A stretch of DNA of 64,000 nt from Xestospongia muta (taxonomy: Eukaryota; Porifera; Demospongiae; Haplosclerida; Petrosiidae), in contig OY848930.1 of NCBI GenBank assembly GCA_963693285.1, forward strand, positions 682,001-746,000. Reading direction: 5' to 3'. Positions 35,842 to 47,075 of this stretch are shown piece by piece (the stretch's first letter is position 1; each line of letters starts with the position of its first letter). Under the pieces are notes generated by a model. The model saw only the letters and a list, made by a program, of their open reading frames with translations, was not told the origin of the DNA and searched no databases. The position numbers were made by a program, and so were the translations under genes.

Positions 35842-37792
35842 NNNNNNNNNNNNNNNNNNNNNNNNNNNNNNNNNNNNNNNNNNNNNNNNNNNNNNNNNNN
35901 NNNNNNNNNNNNNNNNNNNNNNNNNNNNNNNNNNNNNNNNNNNNNNNNNNNNNNNNNNNNNNNNNNNNNNNNNNNNNNNNNNNNNNNNNNNNNNNNNNNN
36001 NNNNNNNNNNNNNNNNNNNNNNNNNNNNNNNNNNNNNNNNNACTCACTCTATATTGGACTGATTCCTATACTCGCTCTATATTGGACTGACTCCTATACT
36101 TGCTCTACACACTAAATGGCAACAGATTCCTGTAAAGGGACTAACGTCCATAATTTGTAAGGGTTACTATTACTCTACGATGTTGTAATAGTGTTATCAA
36201 ACGAGATAGTTACTCGTTTGTTGTTGTACGAAGATGATAAATTACTCTCTTACACGCAACATTAGCACTATATTTAGTAGTAACAGGTTACAATATAGCA
36301 CTGTACTAAACTATTTAAATAATACTCATAAATGTAGTCACTACGTGTGAACAACACTGTATTGATTTTATAGTAATAGCATTTTACACATTAAGACTAC
36401 AGTGTGTGTGTGAACATAATATAATACTGTATTGGGTGTACTGTATTATAGTAATAGTACTTTATACATGAAGACTATTACTATATGTGAACATAACATA
36501 ACACTATATTGATTGTACTGTATTATAGTAATAGCACTTTACACATGAAGACTATTACTATATATGAACATAACATAACACTATATTGAGTGTATTGTAT
36601 TATAGTAATAGTACTTTATACATGAAGACTATTACTATATATGAACATAACATAACACTATATTGAGTGTACTGTATTATAGTAATAGCACTCAATATAG
36701 CAGTCACTATTCTCAATGTGTGAACATGTGTCATTGTTATTGTGTTAAAGCCACAACATTTGTTCATCTATTTTATTTATATAATACTTTTCAGCTATTT
36801 ATAAACCAACAACACCTCCTTTGTATATCATCACAATAGTCTGTGTATAGACATGTTTATTAATTCATCTGGTAAATGATTCATCATTCTATATATCCAC
36901 CCAACTCTTAATTCAATCTGCTCATCTGTTTATCCTTCCAATAATCATTATCCATTTAATTCTTTGTATTATTTCTTTATAAATTTATCAATTTTATTTC
37001 CTTACTTATTTGGTTTACGACTCCTAGGACGACTGTTTCCACCAGAACCACCTGATTGCTGTTTAATATTATCTTGAAGTTGAAACACAGTGGAGAATTC
37101 CATTTCGTATTTTTTAAATATCACAGATATTACTTCAAATTTACGTTCCAAAGCCTCTACTTTATCTAAATAGATAGGAGGCAATTTGGCCATTTCGAGC
37201 CATTTCTTAACTTTACGAAAGAATTCAATTAGCCTAATAAAAGAGAGATACAATTACTAATAATAACTGTATTAAATGTCAACCATTTCTGTCCTTTTGT
37301 CTGTCAGCATATTCTTTAATATCAATCTCATCGTCCATCCATTTATTCATTAATCTATTCTTCCATCTATTCTTCCATAACTAACCTCAGTTTTGTTACT
37401 CTCAATATTTGAGTCAAGCTAATACAATTTCCACTGTATTCTCCGCCTTCTACCGTACATGTAGATGTACTGCGACAGGCTACATAAAGAGCACAGGCTA
37501 ACCACTCAATTTGTGACCCCTGCAATAAGACAAGATAAGTTATTAATAAACTGACAAGAACTTATATCCATTATCTTCATTAACTAATATTATAGTAAAT
37601 TTGACACTAAATACAATGTTTCTAGTTATATACTGAATTAATTGTAGCTTTATAGCTTACCTCTAGTACGTAATCGTTATATATCGAACGATAAGAGTGC
37701 CAAGCTGACTCCTTGGCGTCTTCATCTAAGTTTAGCTCGCTACAAACTTCATCAAATTTAATCTTGATATCTTCCTCGTTTGGTTGGTCCAT
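32231..37792 (-). CDS. RBL1: Retinoblastoma-family pocket protein (RBL1/RBL2-like), interrupted by assembly gap
   Basis: Exons read: 37661-37792 (ATG at 37792), 37386-37519, 37006-37233, gap, 35631-35777, 35487-35572, 35355-35409, 35172-35237, 34741-34924, 34066-34691, 33912-33985, 33685-33787, 33481-33552, 33058-33381, 32888-32990, 32750-32811, 32579-32701, 32231-32356. The N-terminal domain has IEWLACALYVACR and NCISLTQILRV. Pocket A contains FFHKSLFAVCIEIVLFSYN. The spacer has RDRYSSPLPASSRRQLF, a p107/p130 signature. Pocket B has FYRKVYQMAFLRIKDLC, KIWTCFEYCLVRSPDIM and RQYRHQPQAKSHVYRSVL. The tail has GDIIQFYNKVF and HQIYISPLK. These proteins bind E2F/DP and LxCxE partners and restrain the cell cycle. 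About 200-300 residues between the N-terminal domain and pocket A are missing, probably in the N gap. The intron after 35355-35409 has a GC donor. RBL1 versus RBL2 cannot be assigned for a sponge. Confidence 0.9.
34026..34062. repeat. (GA)n microsatellite in pocket-protein intron
   Basis: About 18 GA units next to the donor of exon 34066-34691. Confidence 0.95.
35782..35841. repeat. (GA)n microsatellite at edge of assembly gap
   Basis: Thirty GA units run straight into the N stretch. On the gene strand this is (CT)n just before the acceptor CATAG of exon 35631-35777, so a microsatellite again supplies the pyrimidine tract. It probably caused the assembly break. Confidence 0.95.
35842..36041. 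other. Assembly gap (200 N)
   Basis: Exactly 200 Ns, a conventional placeholder, so the true length is unknown. It lies inside the pocket-protein gene, where several exons are missing. Confidence 0.98.
36330..36700. repeat. ~76-bp tandem repeat in pocket-protein intron
   Basis: Four or so copies of a unit with ACATGAAGACTATTACTATA and ACTGTATTATAGTAATAG, period 76-77 bp. The region 36042-37005 otherwise shows no exon. Confidence 0.85.
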
Positions 37793-38099
37793 TTTAGCTA
37801 GTTAGCGCCAAAATGGCTGCAGTTAGTTTCTACTACACCTGAGAAGGTTATAGAAGTCTTGATTAATGGATGTTCCGTGCTCCTTGGTACTAGTATTTAT
37901 ACAAAAGCTTGGAAGGTAAGTGAATAAGCTTCGAGGAAGACGCAATTTCCCGGCTAAGTAATGTGGCCAATCAGATCGCAGGATTTTATTGCTAAGCGCG
38001 GGTAGATGATCCGCTCCGCCTTTAGGTGTGCCCGTAATTAAGTACATATTATGAATAATTTATTACCTTAATTATTTTTTATTAATCAACAATGTTAAT

Positions 38100-38695
38100 T
38101 CACTGATGATGTAATGACAACCTAAATTGGTCATTTAGCACAAAATAATTTACTCCATCATCCATTGGCTTTAGTAAGAAGACTTCACTAAAACTATGAG
38201 GTGGATCATTGTCGGTCTATAACAAAAATACACTGCAAATATCACTGATATATTTATAATGTAGTGCAAATATGCAGCCACTATAATGGCATCAAGTATT
38301 ATGGAGTTAATTTACTTACCTTCAACTGACCAATCACAAGAACAACCACAGACATGTCCAATGAAGGCTGTGCATCAACAGTTGTAACAGCATGAGCTAC
38401 TTTATTGAAAGGAAGTTTCTACATATGCAATGATATAAGAAATGACTGAGTTATTTCAACAAACTTACCACAAGTTTTCCAACAATGTTTTCTTTACCTT
38501 GGAACTGTTCACCTTCAAAAGTCAACATAGATTCATCTCTCTACAAAATCATTCAATGAGATATCATGTTATATACTTCATTTGATAGTAATATAAACTC
38601 ACATAAAGGTTGCCAAGTTGTGCTCTATTTGCATCAAATGTACTATAGTACATCTTCACAAATGATTGACCTATTTCTGAAAAGTTAGGATTCAT
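38100..38695 (-). CDS. NUTF2: Nuclear transport factor 2
   Basis: Four exons: 38603-38695 (ATG at 38695), 38469-38540, 38320-38418, 38100-38216; 126 aa, essentially the family length. It begins MNPNFSEIGQSFVKMYYSTF. Key segments are LTFEGEQFQGKENIVGKL, KLPFNKVAHAVTTVDAQPS and VLVIGQLK. It ends LNDQFRLSLHHQ, close to the ...NDxFRLALHNFG ending of animal NTF2. NTF2 is a homodimer that carries RanGDP into the nucleus through the pore. The Ran-contacting DNDPP segment (DDPP-type, human DEDP) is at the last exon start. A second NTF2-like gene with the same exon boundaries lies upstream (39381-40665). AATAAA is present downstream of the stop (minus strand, near 38055). Confidence 0.9.
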
Positions 38696-39380
38696 ATTCA
38701 AAATGGCAGGAAGATCATACCACTCAACAACACTCTCTTAGGACAGTGTTTAAGTATACCTCAAAGCCCTAATAAAATTCACACCTACCACCTGCTTACT
38801 GTACATTCCTCTCCGCTTGTTAATTATAAGGAAAATACATTTACTGAAAGCAAAGATTAAAGTGACATCACGAGTGTCCAATGTAATGACGTCTGTGTAG
38901 AGAACTTAATTTCAATTTCTCACTTAAACAATCCAATTTCTGAGCACAACCAGTAAAGTATTGACTAAATATACAATCGTATCATAGATAATATATAACC
39001 TAGTACTTATAACTCCTATTGGTATCTAGTTCAACCTGTGACTTGAGCAAAATATTAAAATTTGTATATAATAAACCACGATTTGTCAAGAGTATATTCC
39101 TCCATATATATCACTGATATTATTAAAGAGATTTATATAGTTAGTGTATATCCTTAATTGTTTGCAGCACCTGTACTATTATGTGTAATATACTGTGCTT
39201 GTAAGATGATTTTAACAAGTTAAAGCAACTTATCACTGCAACTCAAATAGCCAGACATTCTTTCTTTTTCCTTTACCAGAAAAACAAGTCATTATTTATA
39301 TTACAAGTATTACTCAAACAATGTCGTACTGACTGACTAACACAAGAGAAAGAAGAGTCTACAATATATCTTTTAACATG
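38696..39380. other. Spacer between the NTF2-like genes
   Basis: AT-rich, no open frame of note and no repeats recognised; it includes the promoter of NUTF2. Confidence 0.5.
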
Positions 39381-40665
39381 TTAATTATGATGTAACGAGA
39401 GTCTGAACATATCGTTCATAATATAGAGACTATCACCGATCTGTTTAACATTAAATGTTTGAGTAAACCCGAAAACCGAATCTTCATCAGCCTAGATGAC
39501 AAAAAAGAAACAAGATCATTTGTTGATATTTTAGAGATACAACAAATAGCCTCATAACCAGTAAGGAATACCCCATTATAAAAACTTCTCACTCAGTCTT
39601 GCTAATTTTAGTGTGGCTAGCTAAACCACAAGGTTAAATAGTCCTACTTAATGCTACTTAACACCTGTTACAATGAAGTAACTAGTTTACTAAGTTATGA
39701 CCAATCCATTCATTAAAGGTTAAGTAGATACATTGAAAACTAACATTCTTATTTGTTTGTTAATACCATATAAGTCTAACAGCTCTAGTTATGAGAGAGT
39801 CTAACAAAGATTATAACACACACACATATATACTAGTTATGAGAGAGTCTAACAAAGATTATAACACACACATATATACAAATACCTTAAGTTTTCCGAC
39901 CACTAAAATTAGGATGGACTGGTCTATAGTTAGACAACAATCAAATGTTGTGACCTCGTGTTGAACTTGTTTGAAAGGTAGACTCTAAGAAAGAAAAGAT
40001 CTTTCAAAACTGAAAAGAACTAGTCAAGAACAAAAAGGATTACATTATATTGAATATTGTCAAAGTCTATAAAATTCTCTATTCTATAGGACATTTTTTA
40101 AAATTCCCTAAATGGTAGCTACATACCTTCATACAAACAATTCGTATTATGTGATATACTATATAGTTTTATATTATTTTATTATAGTACATTAATATAT
40201 TACCACTAACAGAGAGCTTTAGCGTAATTTTATCAACTCCAGTATAACATTCACCCTCAAAAATTAATCTCGATTCAGGTCTCTGTTAAAAAAAAGACAT
40301 ACAAAATTTTAGTATCATACTAAAATGAAACAAAAGATTATAAAATTTTAAATTTTAAATAATGAAGACTCTAACACCAACCATCTAGTAAAGTGTACAT
40401 TGAGGGTTAAAAATAACAGGATCTAGAATTTATACCTTCTCCCCTAAGGCACTAAGAACAGAGTTAGCCCTGTTAAGTATTAACATACTCTATAATACAT
40501 TTAATATCTTCTTACATAAAGAGCTGCTAGTCCGATCCTATTGGTATCAAATGTTTGGTAATACATAGTTAATAATTGTTGAACTGCAGCTGATACTTCA
40601 GGTGTAGCCTGTGGTTCTGGTTGAAGTTCTCTTTTAGAAGGAGCCTCAATATTTGAATGGGCCAT
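39381..40665 (-). CDS. NTF2-like paralogue
   Basis: Four exons: 40516-40665 (ATG at 40665), 40211-40282, 39886-39984, 39381-39491; 142-143 aa. The 24- and 33-codon middle exons are the same size as in the NUTF2 gene at 38100-38695, showing descent by duplication. It has an N-terminal extension (MAHSNIEAPSKRELQPEPQA) before VQQLLTMYYQTFDTNRIGLA. Later segments are FEGECYTGVDKI, SLPFKQVQHEVTTFD, ILVVGKLKADEDSVFGFTQT and NDMFRLSLHHN. The ADEDSVFGF segment keeps the Asp/Glu cluster used for Ran binding, so it could be a transport factor. The extension and diverged core allow a specialised role. Intron 1 (233 bp) and the two later introns are larger than in the neighbour. Direct repeats of ~45 bp lie in the last intron (39784-39880). 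Confidence 0.85.
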
Positions 40666-40922
40666 AATACAGACACACTTCAACTGGAAGTCTGAATGTT
40701 CTACGCATGCGTACAAGCCATGAGGAGGCAAGGCTTAAAATGGTGGTGTGAGGTGTGTCCTCATGTAGAAGAGGCCTTTTGAAAATTGTTTATCACACTC
40801 GTTTACACCCCTGAGCCGCTCAGGGCTTTTAAATCCAATCCAATCTCGTTAGTAACTCTTCTCCAAGCTTGCTCCATCTTGAAAAAGGAAAGGCAAAGCC
40901 TGTATTGTAACTAGAAGCCGCC
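40666..40922. promoter_or_regulatory. Divergent intergenic promoter, NTF2-like and LSM14
   Basis: 257 bp between opposite ATG codons. It includes a short repeated CACTCGTTTACACCCCTGAG region and no TATA box. Shared regulation is inferred from spacing. Confidence 0.5.
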
Positions 40923-43204
40923 ATGACAACTGGCACTCCCTATATAGGGAGTAAAATCAGCCTCATCTCAAAGGCAGAGATACGATACGAAGGCATTTTA
41001 TATGACGTCAACAGCAAAGAAGCAACTGTAACATTATCAAAAGGTGCATATGGTCATGTATTAGTACATATATTTAGATGTTTTGTTTCGTAATTTCAGT
41101 ACGATCATATGGTACTGAAGATCGTCCAGCCCCAAAACCTATCCAGCCGAGAAATGAGGTCTACGAATATATAATATTTCGTGGTAGTGATATCAAAGAT
41201 CTTAGTGTCAATGAAATGGCTAAACAAGACGAAGGTCCACAAGATCCTGCCATTGTTTCGACTGTGAGCTATACTAATTAATGTCCCCTGTTATCTCATC
41301 CTCCATTTAGCAAACTATACCTCCTCCTACTTCAAGACAACAGCCACCACAAGCACCTCACGGTCCCACGACAGGGAGTATAGCTACAGGACAACCAGCA
41401 GTGCTACCTCCAGGTCCCACGTCAGGGTACACCCCATTTCCACCTGGTTTGGGCACGTATAATCCCTTTATGCCATACTTTGGTAGACCCCCTATGATGA
41501 TGGGACAACCTCCTTTAATACCAGCAACACAGGTATGGAAAATCATGGGATGAACAATGTGTACTTTAGACATAGTTCTTATACCATAACTCACAGTGAA
41601 TTGATATTTATACAGTTCAAATTCTTTTCATAGTCTACCTGACTCAGTCCTTATCATAGTGTCATAGAGGTTTCAACCAAAAATTACCTAAGTTATTACC
41701 TGTACTATGTAATAGAGTGTTTTAATTATCACTATATTTGAGAACTATTGCTTAGTATGTTCCCCTCTGTACCCTCGTAGCACCCTCATCATCATCCTCC
41801 TCCTCCACAACACATTAGTTCTTCACAACCACCACCACCTCTGACGCAATCTGATCCCACAGCTACTAAACCATCACCATTGACATCAGCAGGTCCTCCG
41901 TCAGAATCAACACCTCCATCAGTAGCTGCTATTAGCTTGGAAACATCAACACCTATTAACAATGGTGAGTGAGTGGAAGGAAGGAGAGAGAGATAATAAT
42001 TTACTTTTAATTTTCCCTCTTAAAGATGGACCATCTATCCCACTACCATCCACTGTGTCGTCACTGGAACAATCTGATAAAGTATCAAAAGATCTAACTA
42101 CCTCTGCTTCTAACGAACTAACTGAACAAGGTAGATTATCAGAGAGACAGACTCTCTTTAACAATGAGGACACTGAACCCCAGCTTCCTCCTGATACTAC
42201 AACTAATGAAATGAACAGTAAACCACGATCTCCAACCACTAATCAAAAAGGACAATCCTCCTCATCAACTACATATCGTAATAGAAGAACACCTCAACGT
42301 GTTAATTATCAGTCGGGCCCTCCTAGAGGTACCATATTAATAACTACTAATAAATCATGTTGTCATTTATATATTCCTCTTCTAGGTTCTAGAGGTAACT
42401 ATCGTCGTGAAGGCAGAGCTGGATCAAGTGCGAGTAGTTATAATCGTTCTCCTAGAGGTGGTAGTGGACATTATCCCAGCTCAAATGGGCGTGGTCAAGG
42501 ATCTAGTGGTGCCACCCACCAACAACCTTTACGTTATGATAGTGAATTTGATTTTGATAGCGCTAATGCTCGTTTTAGTAAAGAACAACTTGAAGATGAG
42601 ATTAAAAAGAAACTTAAGATTAGTGATGAGAGATCATCTGCAGACAGTACACCAGATGAGACTCCGCCCCAAGAGAGACCCGAGGAGGAACTAGAAGAGG
42701 GAGAGTATCATGAAGAAGATGATATACCTGAGGAAGTTGTGACCGAGGAAAATTCTGCTGAGTGTTATGATCGATCGAAGTCATTTTTTGATAATATTTC
42801 GTGTGAAGCTAATAACTCTTCCAACAGGTATGAATGGATGGACGAATGAATAAATATCAAATTTTTATTTCTTTAGACGTCCTAATCGTAGCGAAGAGAG
42901 AGCTTTAAATACTGAAACATTTGGTGTCACATCACGAGGGTATCGTGGTAGACCCAGAGGAGGACGTGGCAATAGAGGCCGTGGGTACTACCCTAGAGGT
43001 GGAAACGACTGGGGTTACTATGACAATTATCGTTATGGGGGCTATCAGTCAAGAGGACGAAATTATAGTGGTCGTGGTGGTGGTTACTATAGTGGTGGAT
43101 CTGGTTACTATGGTGGTGGATCTTATAAAGGACGTGGAAGTGGATATCAAGATCGGAGAACTTATCCGAGAAATCAACAACAACAATCTGATTACCAGTC
43201 TTAA
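40923..43204 (+). CDS. LSM14A: LSM14 (RAP55/Trailer hitch) mRNA-regulatory protein
   Basis: Seven exons: 40923-41043, 41100-41263, 41311-41532, 41781-41964, 42026-42328, 42386-42827, 42877-43204; 587 aa. An N-terminal LSm14 domain ([20 protein letters not shown], then VRSYGTEDR and [12 protein letters not shown]) is followed by a Pro/His/Gln-rich linker. The FDF motif is [19 protein letters not shown]. An acidic stretch follows, then the TFG box ([15 protein letters not shown]). The C terminus is rich in RGG and Gly/Tyr and ends [13 protein letters not shown]14 proteins bind DDX6 and EIF4ENIF1 in P-bodies and repress translation. Invertebrates usually have one gene, so LSM14A versus B is not meaningful here. 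It is divergent from the NTF2-like gene and convergent with SS18. Confidence 0.93.
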
Positions 43205-44164
43205 TTTGTAAATTGTGTGTCTATGAGAGAGACAGGCTCTCAGGTATGTAAACTCTACAATATTTCTTATTAAAAGGGACACTGTAACTTTTATGTTCAG
43301 GACACCTTGATTCCAAGGAATGTTTTAAATGAAATGTCTCTTATAAAGTGGTTCTCCTGTAATAAAGTAATAAATAACTGGCCTATTTTTAAATTGATAT
43401 GCTGTTAGTATCATCTCAGTGGCCATTATAGAGAACCTTAACTAGCAAAGAAGTGTTATTTAAATGTTGACTTGGTGTAATATTATTTTAATATATAATT
43501 AATGTCATGTCGTGTTTTGATATATTTTCTATTGTAAGATGTACATGTATATACAATGTATTAACCTGTTTGTTTTCATTTCTCTACAGAGTGAACTAGT
43601 CTTGTAAATTCAATTTTAAATTTCAAGAGAGACAACTACAACCCATCAACAACAATAATATTTGATTTAATACATAATATTGTGTTTAATGCTACATCAG
43701 ATCTTAATGTGAAAATCAAAATGATTTTGTTATTGTCTTTCTAAAATTATTGTATATATCTTGTTGCCACTATTTGTTACATGAGGTAACAGTCACTTCT
43801 AAAATGTGTATGATAAAATTATATATTAGTCTTTTGATTGTGTTATTATTCTATCAAAAATCTTCATCTTATGATATATTGTAGCTATTGTTCAACTAGT
43901 TTTTCTCTCTCATGTTGTATGTGTTACTAGTTCTCTCTCAATTGTATTAGATTTTTGTTATTTGTATAACACTGTTACCAAAAATTTATAATAACTATTT
44001 CAATATGTTCTGTTTTAAAAAAGAACAAATTTTGAAACTTTTTGTATTATTATTGATATAGTGTCTGTAGAAAGTTTTATCAAATGAAGACATAGTATCT
44101 TGCTATGGGTAGCTAAAGGTACGTGGAGTATCCAAGAATACAAAATGAAGAAGACCACTTAACA
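43205..44164. other. Convergent 3' flanks of LSM14 and SS18
   Basis: Contains the LSM14 3' UTR and probably a 3' UTR intron (GGTATGTAA near 43241 and TCTCTACAGAG near 43583 look like donor and acceptor). No other gene seen. Confidence 0.5.
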
Positions 44165-45563
44165 TTACATGTCCATTTGTGACATGTTAGGTCCTGGTGG
44201 TATTCCTGTTGGGGGCTGACCATATGGAGGGTGTCCCATGGGTCCTCCTTGAGGAGCCCCGCCCATATATCCACCTTGGTGAGGAGGATACATGTTAGGT
44301 TGAGGTGGGTGTGGCATCCCCGGTGGCATGACTGACTGAGGTTGAGAAGTCTGTTGCATTTGACGTACTTGTTGAGCTCGGATCAATCTCTCTTGATGCA
44401 TACGAAGTAGTTGTTGACGTCGATCCATTTGCATTCTCTGTTGCATTCCATAATTCCCAGGCATTTGGCCGGGCTGTGGTAACCATGGCGCTGGTGCATA
44501 TCCTTTCATACCATACTGTCCCATCATTTGTTGAGGCATTGTTGATGAGGGGGGATTGCCCCATTGGGACTGACCCATAGGAGTGGTGACTGTGGCATTA
44601 GGTGGGCGTGACATACCACTGGTGACTGATGCTACCGATGCACTGGTCATGCTTGAAGGGGGTGGGGTCATGTTTTGAGGAGCTACAGAGACTGTTTGAT
44701 TAGGGGGTGGAGCTCGTTGAGACTGGAGGAGATTACTACTTCCAGGTGCCTGTAAATAAAGGAGATATGGGCAAATAAATGGAATTAAATGAATGGATAG
44801 ACAGATAGAAGGAAGGTTGAATGAGCTGTTATATATTTACTGGTAATATCTGATGTATGTCAATTCTAGGATCAGCTAACCCTGCCAAATAGACAAGATT
44901 ACGATGAAGAATTTGTTGATACCTAGAAATGAGAGAGAGAGAGAGATCAATGTAAAAGGAGTAAGAAAAAAAGCAGACAGTAAGAGAGGGTGACATCAAA
45001 CAAGGCATCCTTTCTCTACACTACTTACTGTATTATATCCATTGATTTCCCCTTCAAATTTTGAGCTTCAATTAAAGCCTGTATAAAAATAAATGAAGGA
45101 CAGATAATTAATTAGTATATTATATTAAAAAACAAACAATATTAGTGTATTAAATAAGTATGTGATAGACCACCACAAACACACTGGGGAGTTCTCCTGA
45201 CTAACATAACTACAAGACCACATGGTTACCATGTGATATTAAGTACCTTGATAATCTGAGCATTCTCGTCCAGTAGCTATCATATTTGGAAGTCAAAGGT
45301 AAGAAGACGCCAAAGAGATAGAACACAGTCGTATTTCAAGACATCAGAAGAAGCAGACATGCATTAGAGGAACAACAGGTCAGATACAATATATTATATT
45401 AGATAGACTTGTATATAGTAATATGGCGATATGAACGGTGTGTAATGGCTGGCATGTATGAGACTAGTATGTAGTGTTGTTGACAAACCTTTTGTATTTG
45501 CTGTGGGTTGACATCTGCTCGACCCTGAGGTATGTTCATAGTACCACCACTTGATGAAGACAT
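44165..45563 (-). CDS. SS18: SS18-family (SYT/CREST) BAF-complex co-activator
   Basis: Five exons: 45489-45563 (ATG at 45563), 45247-45276 (only 10 codons), 45029-45078, 44841-44922, 44165-44749; 273 aa. The N-terminal SNH domain runs through VNPQQIQKLLDENAQIIKAL, EAQNLKGKSMDIIQYQQILH and RNLVYLAGLADP. The long C terminus is rich in Gln, Pro, Gly and Met (QPGB-like; MGAPQGGPMGHPPYGQ-type composition). SS18 proteins are subunits of animal BAF (SWI/SNF) complexes acting in the nucleus. Vertebrate SS18 and SS18L1 arose later, so this should be the single ancestral type. Start chosen as the only ATG before the SNH domain. Confidence 0.9.
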
Positions 45564-46356
45564 TTTGTTCAATATTTCAGTGGGGGTACTGATAATTAGA
45601 AACGAAATGGTATGTACTGAGCATCTATGCTACACCAAGTTTTGCTATATTACATTCAATATTTTTATAACTTACAGAAGTAGAGAAGTAGTATCAGAAA
45701 AAAATGAAAACTTTTTTGTCTGGGCAATCAATTCTATACAAGTTGGCTGTCCAGATAAAATAAAATGTCTTTGTACATGTCCTTTCTTGTTTTATAATTT
45801 GGGTTCCTGGTCATGTGACTATTGTTTATATTGTTGATTTCTCAAAACTAATGCAACAAACATAAAATCAGCTAATATAATAATTCAATAAAACAATGTC
45901 TAAGTTCAGTATCAATGATTTTTTCCTTCTCTTTTTATAACTGGACCACCTCTGAAGAGGATGTCAATAAAATAAAGGTATTGTGAGGAGTAGTCAATAT
46001 CATTTATAATCTTTTCAGTATAACAGTTGCAATTTTGACCAAATATGATCAAAAAATGAATTCAATTACCTGTTCATGCAAATTATATTACTTGATGAAT
46101 AACTAAAGCAAACATATTCAGTAATCTGTAATAGAAAAATGTCTCAAGTTTTGTTTGTAAGTCAGTCCACTTTCATATACCTTGTGTTTGATGAGATCAT
46201 ATAAAATTTCAGTACATTGGATTATAATATTATTAAACATAAAATGTTTCTTTATAATAGAACAAAATTGATGATAGCATTATTGAGTATATAGTTTTAA
46301 TTATGACAAATATCTGTTATATTATGTATCAAGACTGCTAATTACATTAGACACAA
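45564..46356. other. Spacer between SS18 and gene D
   Basis: 45566-45625 has a copy of a dispersed repeat also found at 48288-48345 (TTGTTCAATATTTCAGT...GTACTGATAATTAG). The part from about 45985 resembles the 3' flank of gene E (59300-60130). A plus-strand open frame in 45532-45837 has no recognisable content. Confidence 0.55.
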
Positions 46357-47075
46357 TTAGTGACTTATGTTGAAAAATATACCACAATTTTTATTGACCT
46401 CATCATTCCAGTCTTTTGCTAAAGCTTTGGCTGCTCGTGCTACTGGACTACCTTGAATGGACAGGCATTTAAGAAGTAATTGGCAATGGTTCTCTAATTC
46501 AGAGACACTTTCAAGAAACTGCAAACCTGCATCAAATTCACTTATCATACTTTCATAAGTTGGATTATCTTTAACCACCTCTGAGATCAATTCCTTAGAG
46601 TACATTTCTGCTGCAACAGATGGTAGAGTAGTGCCTTTCAAAGAACGACTCAAACTTGCATATTTTGTCTTAAGTACTCCTTTTAATGTCCTACAAATCT
46701 CATCTGTGTCAACACTAGCAGCTCCTTGGTACAATTGATGAAAGAATGTAACATATTGTTGTTTACTCACCTTGAGAAGATTTAAGTGATGGTTGTATTC
46801 TTGCGGCAACAAAATTTTCTCTTTCTTACTTTTTCTCTGCTAAACCATTTTGTTATGGTGTTGTCAATGCATTAATCACATCTTGCCATGAGGCATTGGG
46901 ATACACTTTGATCCATACATCATAGAGTGGTGACTTCCTGTGATATATACCTCTCTTATCAACCTTTATACTTTGAATATGTTCATGTTTTATTCCAGGT
47001 AGAAAAGCGCCAAATTTTTGCCAGTTAATCAGAGGATCAAGCCATAAAATTGTCAAATTCAGATAATAGAGACAT
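46357..47075 (-). pseudogene. Gene D: Death-fold plus helical-module gene, first exon broken
   Basis: Two-exon relative of genes E and F. Exon 1 (46771-47075) codes for the Death fold (PLINWQKFGAFLPGIKHEHI, YDVWIKVYPNASWQDVINAL). It is frameshifted close to the start (the MSLLSEFDNF frame hits a stop where paralogues read on) and has a stop after INALTTP. It is 305 bp against 310 in E and F, so the splice frame is lost. Exon 2 (46357-46724), the helical module (VAAEMYSKELISEVVKDNPT, LENHCQLLLKCLSIQGSPVA), is intact to its stop. The intron between them is 46 bp. Probably a recent pseudogene; an alternative start giving only the module is possible. Confidence 0.75.

Noticed and set aside
35669..36115. 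148-residue frame spanning the N gap
   Set aside because: Artificial: GA repeat, unknown bases and antisense of a pocket-protein exon.
45532..45837. 101-residue plus-strand frame near SS18
   Set aside because: Overlaps SS18 exon 1 antisense and a dispersed repeat; no recognisable protein features.
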